Assembly (NCBI RefSeq): GCF_016698665.1
Contig: NZ_CP068046.1
Location: 1,116,001-1,180,000, forward strand
Length of the DNA stretch: 64,000 nucleotides
Reading direction: 5' to 3'
Source: Devosia rhizoryzae
GTDB taxonomy: Bacteria; Pseudomonadota; Alphaproteobacteria; Rhizobiales; Devosiaceae
In this document: in pieces, positions 7,794-15,939 of the stretch
Layout of the letters: each line of letters begins with the position of its first letter
Numbering within the stretch: position 1 is the stretch's first letter
Notes under the pieces: model-generated
What the model was told of the DNA's origin: nothing
What the model saw: the letters and a program-made list of their open reading frames with translations, nothing else
The model's database searches: none
Made by a program: the position numbers and the translations under genes

Positions 7794-9047
7794 CTAAATT
7801 TCAGACTGGCGCAACGGCATGCGGAAGGTGAAGCAGGTCTCCTGCGCATTGGAGCGAACGATCAGCGCGCCGCCATGCGCCTTGGCGATTTGGCTGGCGA
7901 TATAAAGGCCTAGGCCCAAGCCCTGCATGCTGGGACGAACCTGGCCGCGATAGAAGGGCTGGAACAGGCGCTCCATGGCTGCCGGGGGAATAGGCTCACC
8001 GGCATTGGTAATGCTGAGTTCAAAGCCGTCGCCCGCCGCGGCTGCGCTGATGCGGATAGGTGTCGATTCGCTGCCATGGGTGATGGCGTTTCCGAGCAGA
8101 TTTGAGACCATTTGCGCAAAGCGCGCGTGGTCTACAGAGACGGGTTCGCTGATGGCGAAGTTCGTGATGATTTCACGATCCGGATACGCGGAGCGGATCT
8201 CGTTGATCACCTGGGAGAGCAAGGGTTCGATCTCCCCGTCCGGCGAGCGCTCGATGCCGATGCCGCCGCCGAGCCGTCCGCGGGCAAAATCCATGACATT
8301 GTCGATAAGTCCGCTCATGCGCGAGACGCTTTCACCCATGAGGCGCAGCACGCGTTCGGATTTTGGATCGGAAACCTGATTGCTGAGAATTCGGCGCCCG
8401 CCTTCGATGGCGGCGAGGGGATTACGCAAGTCATGGCCGAGCACGGCGATGAACTGTTCTCGCAGTTCCGAGCCGGTTTCGGCGTCGAGCAGGCTGGCCT
8501 GGCTAGTGGCGAGATCGAAGCGGGAATTGTCGAGCTCGGCGTTGGCCTGCGTGAGCTCGGTGCGAGACTGGTCGAGCTTTTGCAGCGCGTCGAGGTGGAA
8601 CGAGATGAGATCGGCGAAAAGCCGGAAGATCTCGACCGATTCGGAAGGCTTGTGCGGCTTGGGATCAATGGCGCAGAGGGTGCCGAAAACCTCGCCATTG
8701 GGCAGGACGATCGGAACGGCGATGTAGCTTTGAAGGCCATAAAGCGCCGGCGTGTGATGGGCGGCATAGGTCGGGTCGGTGGCGACTTCGTCGATCACCA
8801 CTTCCCGGCCGAAGTCGAGCACTTCCGAGCAAAGCGTTGTTTTGACAGGAAGTTCGCCGCCGGCCGTGAGGCCGAAGTCGATGCGATCAAGGACGCTGCA
8901 GGCCACCCAGCGCTCGGCAGTAACGCGCGCCACGACGAGAAAGCCCATGCCCGTGGCCTTGGCCAGGACCTGCAGGATAACAGGAATGGCCGGGATCCGC
9001 TGGATGGCGGCTACGTCGTCCAGAATGTCGTCAAGTCCCAAGTCCAA
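7794..9047 (-). CDS. GAF-domain sensor histidine kinase (orphan)
   Basis: A 417-residue soluble kinase. Residues about 15-155 form a GAF domain (ALYGLQSYIAVPIVLPNGEV, FGTLCAIDPKPH), followed by a coiled stretch (about 157-195), a HisKA dimerisation helix with the phospho-acceptor His205 in VLGHDLRNPLAAIEGG, and a HATPase_c domain with the N box (NLLGNAITHGS) and G boxes (GLGLGLYIASQIAKAHGG). No membrane segment is present, so it senses a cytoplasmic signal through GAF. No response regulator is adjacent; its partner must be encoded elsewhere. The GAF type resembles phytochrome-like and redox or light sensors, but no chromophore cysteine can be assigned. Confidence 0.88.
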   Translation of the reverse strand: MDLGLDDILDDVAAIQRIPAIPVILQVLAKATGMGFLVVARVTAERWVACSVLDRIDFGLTAGGELPVKTTLCSEVLDFGREVVIDEVATDPTYAAHHTPALYGLQSYIAVPIVLPNGEVFGTLCAIDPKPHKPSESVEIFRLFADLISFHLDALQKLDQSRTELTQANAELDNSRFDLATSQASLLDAETGSELREQFIAVLGHDLRNPLAAIEGGRRILSNQVSDPKSERVLRLMGESVSRMSGLIDNVMDFARGRLGGGIGIERSPDGEIEPLLSQVINEIRSAYPDREIITNFAISEPVSVDHARFAQMVSNLLGNAITHGSESTPIRISAAAAGDGFELSITNAGEPIPPAAMERLFQPFYRGQVRPSMQGLGLGLYIASQIAKAHGGALIVRSNAQETCFTFRMPLRQSEI

Positions 9048-9131
9048 AGCCCAGCCCCAAGCCTAGTCGCGACCATGCTATAGCCGGCATGCTCAAGAGT
9101 CACTTCACGCCAATGTTGGCGGCGATGCTTC

Positions 9132-10457
9132 TTAATGCAGTGCGGGCGTGGCGAACAGATCGTACTCATCGTTGTCGGTCACTGTCACCGATACGATGTC
9201 ACCGATCTTGATGCCGGTGGCATTGGAGACGATCACGTTGCCGTCGATTTCCGGAGCATCCCACTTGGAACGGGCGATGACGCGGTTCTCTTCGGGGCGA
9301 ACATCGTCGACGATAACGTCGATGGTGCGGCCGACCTTCTGCTGCAGGCGGTGGAAGGACACGTCCTGCGCCACTTCCATCAGCTGGGCGAAGCGCTCGT
9401 CCTTGACCTCTTCGGGCACGACACCGTCGAGCTCATTGGCGGGTGCGCCGGTGACGGGCTCGTATTTAAAGCAGCCGGCGCGATCGATCTCGGCTTCTTC
9501 CAGCCAATCGAGCAGGAATTCGAAATCTTCTTCAGTTTCGCCGGGATAGCCGACGATGAAGTTGGAGCGGATGGCGAGATCGGGGCAGATGTCGCGCCAC
9601 TTCTTGATCCGGTCCAGGGTTTTTTCCTGGTTGGCCGGGCGGCGCATCGATTTCAGCACGTTTGGCGACGCATGCTGGAAGGGGATGTCGAGATAGGGCA
9701 GGACGAGGCCCTCAGCCATCAGTTCGATGACCTGGTCAACATGGGGGTAGGGGTAGACATAGTGAAGGCGGGTCCAAGCCCCCATCTGGCCCAGTTCCTT
9801 AGCCAGGTCGTAGAACTTGGCCTTGACCTCGCGGCCGCGATATTTGCTGGTCGCGAACTTGACGTCGACGCCATAGGCGCTGGTGTCCTGCGAGATCACC
9901 AGCAGTTCCTTGACGCCGGAGCGGATCAGTCCTTCGGCCTCGCCCAGAATGCCGGCAGCGGGGCGCGAGACAAGATCGCCGCGGATTTGCGGAATGATGC
10001 AGAAGGAGCAGCGATTGTTGCATCCTTCGGAAATCTTGAGATAGGCATAGTGGCGTGGGGTGAGCTTGAGGCCGCTTTCCGGCACGAGGTCGACAAAGCG
10101 GTTCGGCACCGGCGGCAGGTGCTGGTGCACGGCCGACACCACGCTCTCGTACTGATGCGGACCGGTAATGGCGAGCACCGAGGGGTGGGTCTCGCGGATC
10201 AGGCCTTCCTCGACGCCAAGGCAACCCGTAACGATGACGCGACCGTTCTCGTTAAGCGCTTCGCCGATCGCCTCGAGCGATTCCTGCTTGGCACTGTCGA
10301 GGAAACCGCAGGTGTTGACGAGAACGATGTCGGCCCCCTCGTAGTCGCGGCTGAACGAATAGCCCTGCGAGCGCAGGGTCGTCATGATACGCTCGCTGTC
10401 GACCAGCGCCTTGGGGCAGCCGAGGCTGACGAGTCCGATTTTTGGCGCCTGGTTCAT
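9132..10457 (-). CDS. rimO: ribosomal protein S12 methylthiotransferase RimO
   Basis: Radical-SAM enzyme that methylthiolates the conserved Asp of ribosomal protein S12. The 441-residue protein has the UPF0004 domain with cluster cysteines C14 ([12 protein letters not shown]), C50 (NTCGF) and C79 (TGCLG), the radical-SAM CxxxCxxC at C146, C150 and C153 ([10 protein letters not shown]), and a C-terminal TRAM domain (about 375-441). RimO rather than MiaB is indicated by [12 protein letters not shown] and [12 protein letters not shown]. Its ATG at 10457 faces the DoxX gene across 240 bases of noncoding DNA in which I see no clear signal. Confidence 0.96.
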   Translation of the reverse strand: MNQAPKIGLVSLGCPKALVDSERIMTTLRSQGYSFSRDYEGADIVLVNTCGFLDSAKQESLEAIGEALNENGRVIVTGCLGVEEGLIRETHPSVLAITGPHQYESVVSAVHQHLPPVPNRFVDLVPESGLKLTPRHYAYLKISEGCNNRCSFCIIPQIRGDLVSRPAAGILGEAEGLIRSGVKELLVISQDTSAYGVDVKFATSKYRGREVKAKFYDLAKELGQMGAWTRLHYVYPYPHVDQVIELMAEGLVLPYLDIPFQHASPNVLKSMRRPANQEKTLDRIKKWRDICPDLAIRSNFIVGYPGETEEDFEFLLDWLEEAEIDRAGCFKYEPVTGAPANELDGVVPEEVKDERFAQLMEVAQDVSFHRLQQKVGRTIDVIVDDVRPEENRVIARSKWDAPEIDGNVIVSNATGIKIGDIVSVTVTDNDEYDLFATPALH

Positions 10458-10697
10458 GCGCGTACGACGTTCCGAAAATGGGGAAAGGTTGGCGCGTCAT
10501 ACAGAAAGTCTGACGGTTACGCAATGTGACCGTCTCATCAAGGATGGCGGAGCAGACCTTCGCGCAGCGGGAAGCGCAGGCGCTTGAATGTTGCGTTTAG
10601 CGAACAGTGCATCCCGATTTTAGCCAATTCCAAGCACTTTGCGGATATCACAGGTTAGTTCAGCGTCGATTCCAGACGCGCATCATGGAGCATTCCT

Positions 10698-11072
10698 TTG
10701 TTCGATCGTCTCTCCGCATACGCGCCGCAGGCCCTCGCCGTGCTGCGCATCGTCGCCGCGCTTCTGTTTATCGAGCATGGCACGCAGAAGCTGTTTGGCT
10801 TCCCCGTTCCTGCCATGGGCCCGACCGAGGGCCTGATGCTGGTTGCCGGCATTATCGAGCTGGTGGCAGGTCTCTTGATCTTTATCGGCTTCTTCACCCG
10901 TCCGGCTGCCTTCATCGCTTCGGGCATGATGGCCGTCGCTTACTTCATGGTCCACTTCCCGATGAACTTCTGGCCGGTGGGCAATGGCGGCGATGCTGCC
11001 GCGCTCTTCTGCTTCGTGTTCCTCTACCTGGTTTTTGCCGGCCCGGGCGCCTGGAGCATCAACAAGAAGTAA
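10698..11072 (+). CDS. DoxX family membrane protein
   Basis: A 124-residue protein with four hydrophobic helices: ALAVLRIVAALLFIEHGTQK, LMLVAGIIELVAGLLIFIGF, AAFIASGMMAVAYFMVHF and AALFCFVFLYLVFAGP. The pattern LRIxxxLLFxxHGxQKLFG is the DoxX hallmark. Related proteins take part in thiol redox balance or quinone-linked oxidation, but the role here is open. The start is a TTG, chosen because GGAG lies eight bases upstream and no in-frame ATG gives a full first helix. It ends just before a bidirectional-looking terminator. Confidence 0.87.
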   Translation: MFDRLSAYAPQALAVLRIVAALLFIEHGTQKLFGFPVPAMGPTEGLMLVAGIIELVAGLLIFIGFFTRPAAFIASGMMAVAYFMVHFPMNFWPVGNGGDAAALFCFVFLYLVFAGPGAWSINKK

Positions 11073-11100
11073 GCTTTTTCAGCTCCTCTTGAAAAACGAA

Positions 11101-11128
11101 GGCCGCCTCATCGGGCGGCCTTTTTGTT
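11101..11128 (+). terminator. Rho-independent terminator after the DoxX gene
   Basis: Perfect seven-base stem GGCCGCC / GGCGGCC with a six-base loop, followed by TTTTTG. It lies between the plus-strand DoxX gene and the convergent minus-strand DUF4282 gene. Confidence 0.85.
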
Positions 11129-11650
11129 TCAGGTGATCGAATTCGGCGGCGTTCGCTTGGCAGTCCGGCGCGGCTTGAAGGTTTCGCCGGGCTGGGTCGA
11201 AGGCTCGCGCAGCGTATCGCCGGTCGAATAGGGCACCGGGTCGGTCGCCTCGCTCAGATATTCATCGGCTTCGGCATAGTCGCTCTCGTCGCCCGCCTCG
11301 GCCAGATCGCGAATGGCGTCGCGGACTTCATCGAGCAGCGAAGCCGACAGCCGCGTGCGCTGGACGGTGTCGCCCGTCGCTTCATGCGACTTGAACCAGA
11401 CGAGCAGCGCCTCGCAGAGGATGCGCAGGCCGACAAAGCTCAACAGGCCAAAGACCAGGATTTCGAGAATGCCCCAGAGCCCGTCGCCAAAGCCATAGCC
11501 GAAGCGGAAGAAGAAGTGGCTGATGGCCCAAAGGAGGATGCCGGCGAGGCCAAGGGCGTAAAAGATCGGCACCAGTTTGGGCGACAAAATCGCATCGAGC
11601 CGGAACAAGGTTTGCCGCGTGAGCAGGCGCTTCAAATCATCCAATGTCAT
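11129..11650 (-). CDS. DUF4282 domain-containing membrane protein
   Basis: A 173-residue protein with two membrane helices in its first half (LVPIFYALGLAGILLWAISH and ILEILVFGLLSFVGLRILCE) and an N-terminal FRLDAILSPKL segment that fits DUF4282. The second half is hydrophilic and acidic (about 100-140), ending in a basic, proline-rich tail, with no recognisable domain. The function of the family is unknown. It is transcribed toward the DoxX terminator and sits 41 bases downstream of lipB in the same direction, so it may be read with lipB. Confidence 0.75.
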   Translation of the reverse strand: MTLDDLKRLLTRQTLFRLDAILSPKLVPIFYALGLAGILLWAISHFFFRFGYGFGDGLWGILEILVFGLLSFVGLRILCEALLVWFKSHEATGDTVQRTRLSASLLDEVRDAIRDLAEAGDESDYAEADEYLSEATDPVPYSTGDTLREPSTQPGETFKPRRTAKRTPPNSIT

Positions 11651-11691
11651 CGCAAGATCCTCGATTCCGACAGGTGTGCAAATTGGGCGGC

Positions 11692-12429
11692 TCAGGCGCC
11701 GATGGCAAGACTGGATCGCGCCCGTTCGGTTGGTCCGAACAGGGCTTCGAAACGGCGGCGCAGCACGGAATCGACTTCGGGCAAGGTCAGCAGCAGGCCG
11801 AGATCCTCGAACGAGGTGATGCCCTGGTCGCTGATGCCACAGGGCACGATGCCGTCATAGTGGCTGAGATCGGGTGCGACGTTGATGGCGATGCCGTGGA
11901 AGGTGATCCACTTGCGCACGCGAACACCAATCGCAGCAATCTTGTCCTCGCGGCCAAGACCCTTGTCGGGCCGGGCCACCCAGACGCCGACGCGTCCTTC
12001 GCGCCGGCCGGCGGTGATGTTGTGCGCGGCTAGCGTATCGATGACCCATTGCTCGAGACCCTGGACGAGGCAACGGATATCGCGGCCGCGCTGGGTGAGG
12101 TCGAGCATCACATAGGCCACGCGCTGGCCGGGGCCGTGATAGGTATATTGCCCGCCCCGGCCGGCCGGATAGACCGGAAAGCGCGGATTGAGCAGGTCTT
12201 CGGGCCGCGCCGATGTGCCAGCGGTATAAAGCGGCGGATGCTCCAGCAGCCAGACCGCCTCCGGCGCCTCGCCTGAGGCAATGGCGGCAACGCGCTCGTC
12301 CATCATGGCCAGGGCCTGCTCATAGTCGAGGGTCACGTCGAAAATGCGCCACTCGACGACCTTGCCGTCTTCGCGCAACAGTTTGGACCGATTTTGGCAC
12401 GCTTCGTTCACTGCCGTTAACTCTTCCAT
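11692..12429 (-). CDS. lipB: lipoyl(octanoyl) transferase LipB
   Basis: LipB moves octanoate from octanoyl-ACP to the lipoyl domains of 2-oxoacid dehydrogenases. The protein has [20 protein letters not shown] near residues 61-80, the signature [20 protein letters not shown] near 91-110, the catalytic Lys163 ([10 protein letters not shown]) and catalytic Cys197 in [11 protein letters not shown]. The start is uncertain: the ATG at 12429 gives 245 residues, slightly long, while a TTG at 12480 extends it by 17 codons into the fliN leader; neither has a good ribosome binding site. It diverges from the FliN-like gene. Confidence 0.93.
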   Translation of the reverse strand: MEELTAVNEACQNRSKLLREDGKVVEWRIFDVTLDYEQALAMMDERVAAIASGEAPEAVWLLEHPPLYTAGTSARPEDLLNPRFPVYPAGRGGQYTYHGPGQRVAYVMLDLTQRGRDIRCLVQGLEQWVIDTLAAHNITAGRREGRVGVWVARPDKGLGREDKIAAIGVRVRKWITFHGIAINVAPDLSHYDGIVPCGISDQGITSFEDLGLLLTLPEVDSVLRRRFEALFGPTERARSSLAIGA

Positions 12430-12497
12430 AACCACGACTGCCCGACTGTGGAGCCCATCGAATCCGCCTTTTGGCACCAAGGCCCAGCCCCTTATCT

Positions 12498-12731
12498 ATG
12501 AGCACCCTGGACAATATTGAAGTCGATATCACCGTGGAACTCGGCGCCACCACCATGCCGATCCACCATCTGCTGCGCATGGGCCGCGGCGCGGTGATCG
12601 AACTGGACGCAACCGAGCACGATCCGCTGCGCATTTATGCCAACAGCACCCTGATTGCGCAGGGGGAAGTCAATGTCGAAGAGGGGCATCTGCGGGTGGT
12701 GGTCACGGAAAAGGTCTTGCGGCTCGGGTGA
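12498..12731 (+). CDS. short FliN/SpoA-domain protein (flagellar motor switch type)
   Basis: A 77-residue protein that is almost entirely one SpoA (surface presentation of antigens, FliN C-terminal) domain: VDITVELGATTMPIHHLLRM, GAVIELDATEHDPLRIYAN, IAQGEVNVEEGHLRVVVTEK. FliN normally builds the C-ring of the flagellar motor and is about 130 residues; this one lacks the N-terminal extension and lies outside any flagellar cluster. It could be a genuine FliN or a stand-alone SpoA module. The ATG at 12498 is preferred over an upstream alternative because it directly precedes the domain. Confidence 0.78.
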   Translation: MSTLDNIEVDITVELGATTMPIHHLLRMGRGAVIELDATEHDPLRIYANSTLIAQGEVNVEEGHLRVVVTEKVLRLG

Positions 12732-12740
12732 GCTGGAAAG

Positions 12741-12912
12741 TCACCCCCTCCCGAGCGCCGCTAAGGTGCTAGGCACCTAAGCTCTGCTTGACCTCCCCTC
12801 TGAGGGGGAGGGTAGGCTCCACTCTCTTCACAAACTCGGCGCACACCTTCCCCCTCAGAGGGGAAGGCAAGCGAAGCTTAGCCGAAGGCTTAGCGAAGCT
12901 CGGAAGGGGGTG
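12741..12912. repeat. palindromic intergenic element, copy 1 (about 172 bases)
   Basis: The ends are inverted (CACCCCCTCCCGAG against CGGAAGGGGGTG). Inside, CCTCCCCTCTGAGGGGGAGG is itself palindromic and its counterpart CCTTCCCCCTCAGAGGGGAA follows about 60 bases later. The right arm carries GGCAAGCGAAGCTTAG. The copy at 32031-32218 matches the same blocks in the same order, so this is a dispersed element. It lies between the FliN-like gene and tRNA-Leu. No gene is seen from 12732 to 13035; the last 120 bases before the tRNA hold nothing clear. Confidence 0.85.
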
Positions 12913-13035
12913 CCTTTCTTCTCTCTCCACAACCTCAGACGATTTCCCGATTTAACCGCTTGAGGTTACGAACGAGCTTTGCTACATCCCCACTCGCTCC
13001 GGCGCCTTCGGGTTCCGGCGTTCTACCTGACACGT

Positions 13036-13120
13036 GCGGTCGTGGCGGAATTGGTAGACGCGCAGCGTTGAGGTCGCTGTATCGCAAGATGTGGAAGTTC
13101 GAGTCTTCTCGACCGCACCA
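13036..13120 (+). tRNA. tRNA-Leu, anticodon GAG
   Basis: Acceptor stem GCGGTCG (13036-13042) pairs with CGACCGC (13110-13116), followed by discriminator A and an encoded CCA. The anticodon stem CAGCG/CGCTG closes the loop TTGAGGT with GAG at 13070-13072, and the T arm contains GTTCGAGTC. The long variable arm is that of a class II leucine tRNA. It reads CUC codons. Confidence 0.97.
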
Positions 13121-13146
13121 GTCACCTGAGTGACGAACAAGAAGCT

Positions 13147-13166
13147 GCCGCAAGGCGGCTTTTTTG
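13147..13166 (+). terminator. Rho-independent terminator after tRNA-Leu
   Basis: Stem GCCGC / GCGGC with an AAG loop followed by a run of T, 26 bases after the tRNA. Confidence 0.8.
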
Positions 13167-13176
13167 TTGTCTGGCT

Positions 13177-13704
13177 TTAGGTGGCGCCAGCCTCCTTCAC
13201 GTCGAGCTTTGGCGATTTAAAACCCATGGCGATCCATGCGGCGAGCAGCTTGCCGTAAAAGCCCGCGGTGGTCATGGCGCCGGCCGGGAGCGAATCGTCG
13301 AGCTTGGTGCCGTCCGGCACGTCCGCGGTCTGGGTGCGAATCTGCATCGCAGGGCGCGCTGTATCTGGCCAAAGGCTGGCGTAGAGGCTCAGCCAATGGC
13401 CGCCGTTAAATTCGACGAAGACCGGAGTGTTGCAGCAGGTGGTGACGGTGCGTCGCGTCGGGGCGTTTTCCGACACCCGATAGGCGCGGAGCAGGGCGGT
13501 GCCGTCAGGGAAGCGGACGCGGTCCTTGCGATATAGCACATAGGTTGTGCCGCCATTGGGCGCCTGGACCGGTGTCGCAGTAGGAAGCCGGCCGGCCGCC
13601 GTGCGGCAGGAGTTGCAATGGCACTCGGCCGTGATGAAGGGCTCGCCTTCGAGTTCGACGTGGAAGCGGCTACATTGGCAGGCGAGAGTGGTCGTTTGGC
13701 GCAA
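13177..13704 (-). CDS. GFA/CENP-V-like (Mss4-fold) zinc protein
   Basis: A 175-residue protein with the cysteine pattern of glutathione-dependent formaldehyde-activating-like (GFA, Mss4 fold) proteins: C9-x-C11, then C28-x-C30-x2-C33 (ECHCNSC), and a later pair C90-C91 (TTCCNTPVFVE). These residues normally hold one structural and one catalytic zinc. The C-terminal 60 residues are not part of the core domain. Only weak functional inference is possible; most family members have no proven activity on formaldehyde. It is monocistronic between the tRNA terminator and a minus-strand MmcQ-like gene. Confidence 0.75.
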   Translation of the reverse strand: MRQTTTLACQCSRFHVELEGEPFITAECHCNSCRTAAGRLPTATPVQAPNGGTTYVLYRKDRVRFPDGTALLRAYRVSENAPTRRTVTTCCNTPVFVEFNGGHWLSLYASLWPDTARPAMQIRTQTADVPDGTKLDDSLPAGAMTTAGFYGKLLAAWIAMGFKSPKLDVKEAGAT

Positions 13705-13768
13705 GGTCTTTCCTTTCAGCGATCGTCGCTGCGACGAGCGAGGTCGACCCAGTCAGACATCGGCTTGC

Positions 13769-14101
13769 TTACTTTCGCAGCCGTTCCGGTGCCTTGAATG
13801 TCCAGGCGTCCTCAAGCTTGAGCGCCAGCTCCTCGTCGCTGATCTGGTCGAGCCGGACGAGCACCGCGTCATGGCCGACATAATGATCGGTCTCGAAAAA
13901 GATCTCGGGCGAGATCTCCATCAGCAACACCTTTTGGTCCACCGGGCACTGCAAGACCGCAGTTGTATCGTCGAGCATCCGTACGAAGGCATTGCCGGCG
14001 ACCTTGAGGGCGGGCGTGTTGTAGCTCGTCGACTGCTCCACTTCCCGCAGCCCCCGCGCCTCGACGAGCCGCGCTATGCGGGCAAAATGCTGGTCGGCCA
14101 T
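13769..14101 (-). CDS. MmcQ/YjbR family protein
   Basis: A 110-residue protein of the MmcQ/YjbR (CyaY-like fold) type: an N-terminal helix (FARIARLVEARGLREVEQST), then strands with NTPALKVAGNAFVRML and a C-terminal LALKLEDAWTFKAPERL. The family is often called DNA-binding, but evidence is thin. The open frame extends 59 codons upstream into the mgtE leader; the ATG at 14101 fits the family length. It diverges from mgtE with 112 bases between the starts. Confidence 0.8.
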   Translation of the reverse strand: MADQHFARIARLVEARGLREVEQSTSYNTPALKVAGNAFVRMLDDTTAVLQCPVDQKVLLMEISPEIFFETDHYVGHDAVLVRLDQISDEELALKLEDAWTFKAPERLRK

Positions 14102-14213
14102 GGCCTTCTCCCGATTGGCAAAAAAGCGACCGGCCCAGTCTGGCGCATCGGGCAGTGATTGGCTACAGCTTGATTCGCCCCCGAAACCAATGCGGCACGC
14201 AAAGGGCTCCCAA

Positions 14214-15629
14214 ATGAGCGACGACTTCGACATGGCGACCGGCCCGGAAGCCGGGATGGACGATGGCGCCTTCCGCACGGCGGAGGGGCGGATCAGCCTG
14301 CTTTGGCTCGAGCGCTTGCGTGCCTATCTTGAGGCTGGCCGCGACGAGGACGTCGCGCTGGTTATGGAGCCGCTGCACAGCGCCGACATCGGCGACGTGC
14401 TCGAACAGCTCGAGCCTGCCGAGCGCATTGCCCTTGTGGTCATGCTCGGTGATCGCTTCGACTATTCGGCGCTGACCGAGGTCGATGAAAGCATTCGCCT
14501 CGAGATCATGGAGGCCCTGCCCAACGCCGACATTGCTCGCGGCGTGGCCGAGCTCAGCAATGACGATGCGGTGTTTCTGCTCGAAGATCTCGAGCCGGAA
14601 GACCAGCACGAAATTTTGTCGGCCCTGCCGACTTTCGAGCGGCTCAAGCTCAAGCGCAGCCTCGATTTTCCTGAAGACTCCGCCGGGCGGCGGATGCAGA
14701 CCGATTTCATCGCCATCCCGCCATTCTGGACGGTGGGACAGACGATCGATTACCTGCGCGCCGAGCAGGACCTGCCGGAAGAATTCTACCAGATCTACGT
14801 GGTCGACGCCGGCTACACGGTGCTGGGCACGCTGCCGCTCGACAAGTTCCTGCGCACACCGCGCTCGGTCAAGATCGACACGATCATGAACACGACCTTC
14901 GTCCTGGTAAAGGCCGAGGAAGACCAGGAAGAAGCGGCGCGCAGCTTCGAGCGCTATGACTTGGTGGAAGTGGGCGTGGTCGACGAAAGCGGCCGGCTGG
15001 TGGGCGTGCTCACCATCGACGACATCGTCGACGTGATCCAGGAAGAAGCCGAAGAAGACATCCGCCTTATGGCCGGCGTCGGCGATGAAGACGTGTCCGA
15101 CACGACGGTAGACACGGTGAAAAGCCGCGCGCCGTGGTTGGCGGTCAATCTCGTCACAGCCGTTCTCGTTTCCTACGTGATCGGGCTTTTCAACGCCACG
15201 ATCGAGCAGATGGTGGCGCTGGCGGTCCTGATGCCCATTGTGGCTTCGATGGGCGGCAATGCCGGAGCGCAGACCATGACGGTGACGGTGCGCGCGCTGG
15301 CGACCCGCGAAATCGAAGGCGGTCGCGTGCGGCGCCTGATCCGGCGTGAAATGGTCGTGGGCATTTTCAACGGCGCCATTTTTGCGATCCTGATCGGGCT
15401 GATCACCTGGCTGCGGTTCACCAATGCCGGCCTCGGCGTGGTGATCGGCCTCGCCATGATCATCAACATGATCGTGGCCGGGACCTTCGGCATCCTGATC
15501 CCGCTAACGCTCGACAAGCTCAAGGCCGATCCCGCCATCGCTTCGGCCGTGTTCGTCACCACCGTCACCGACGTCGTCGGTTTCTTTGCCTTCCTTGGCA
15601 TTGCAGGCCTTTGGTTCGGCCTGTTCTAG
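14214..15629 (+). CDS. mgtE: MgtE-type magnesium transporter
   Basis: A 471-residue magnesium channel. An N-terminal MgtE-N superhelical domain (about 30-155, repeats such as LEQLEPAERIALVVMLGDRF and FLLEDLEPEDQHEILSALP) is followed by a pair of CBS domains (about 160-280, with VVDESGRLVGVLTIDDIVDV) that sense cytosolic Mg2+, then five membrane helices (about 305-471). SMGGNAGAQTMTVTVRALA is the pore/selectivity region. The ATG at 14214 is chosen by homology in length; the frame stays open 46 codons upstream. It is monocistronic and divergent from the MmcQ-like gene. Confidence 0.95.
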   Translation: MSDDFDMATGPEAGMDDGAFRTAEGRISLLWLERLRAYLEAGRDEDVALVMEPLHSADIGDVLEQLEPAERIALVVMLGDRFDYSALTEVDESIRLEIMEALPNADIARGVAELSNDDAVFLLEDLEPEDQHEILSALPTFERLKLKRSLDFPEDSAGRRMQTDFIAIPPFWTVGQTIDYLRAEQDLPEEFYQIYVVDAGYTVLGTLPLDKFLRTPRSVKIDTIMNTTFVLVKAEEDQEEAARSFERYDLVEVGVVDESGRLVGVLTIDDIVDVIQEEAEEDIRLMAGVGDEDVSDTTVDTVKSRAPWLAVNLVTAVLVSYVIGLFNATIEQMVALAVLMPIVASMGGNAGAQTMTVTVRALATREIEGGRVRRLIRREMVVGIFNGAIFAILIGLITWLRFTNAGLGVVIGLAMIINMIVAGTFGILIPLTLDKLKADPAIASAVFVTTVTDVVGFFAFLGIAGLWFGLF

Positions 15630-15760
15630 CCGAGTTTTCCACCGTTACGGGTGTTGCAGATTGGGCGCTTGCTTCCCAATTGACCTCTCGTTAACGTTTT
15701 GGAACCGGTCAGCCTCGTTGCGGATTTCTAGGCTGATCGAGTGGCTGCAAGGAGCGAGCG

Positions 15761-15862
15761 ATGCGAACTCAACCGAAGGCCAATATCTGGCACACTGTGA
15801 GTTGGACTGCTGTTTGCCTCATGTCCATGGGGCTGGTTGTTTCCGTGATAGCCGGCGGCTAA
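15761..15862 (+). CDS. putative 33-residue single-helix membrane protein
   Basis: A short ORF with a convincing ribosome binding site (AAGGAG about seven bases before the ATG). The peptide has a short basic N-terminus (R2, K6), then a hydrophobic stretch from about residue 13 to 31 rich in V, M, L and G, and ends SVIAGG. This is the profile of a small inner-membrane protein. It lies 131 bases after mgtE and is followed at once by a hairpin. I do not recognise it and no function is proposed. Confidence 0.5.
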   Translation: MRTQPKANIWHTVSWTAVCLMSMGLVVSVIAGG

Positions 15863-15889
15863 TGCCCGCCAGAAGACGGTGAATACAAG

Positions 15890-15916
15890 AAGGGCGCTCA
15901 ACGGCTGAGCGCCCTT
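15890..15916 (+). terminator. hairpin after the 33-residue ORF
   Basis: Eleven-base perfect stem AAGGGCGCTCA / TGAGCGCCCTT (the left arm begins at 15889 or 15890) with a five-base loop; the following CGTCTTG is only weakly T-rich. It separates the mgtE region from the GST gene. Confidence 0.65.
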
Positions 15917-15939
15917 CGTCTTGAACGCTAGGATATTCG

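Noticed and set aside
9135..10529. 464-codon plus-strand frame opposite rimO
   Set aside because: rimO carries all cluster cysteines; the opposing frame has no domain.
13036..13120. tRNA-Leu as an integration site
   Set aside because: No integrase, no partial tRNA repeat nearby, and ordinary genes on both sides.
12935..13153. 72-codon minus-strand frame over tRNA-Leu
   Set aside because: It overlaps the tRNA gene and its product is not protein-like.
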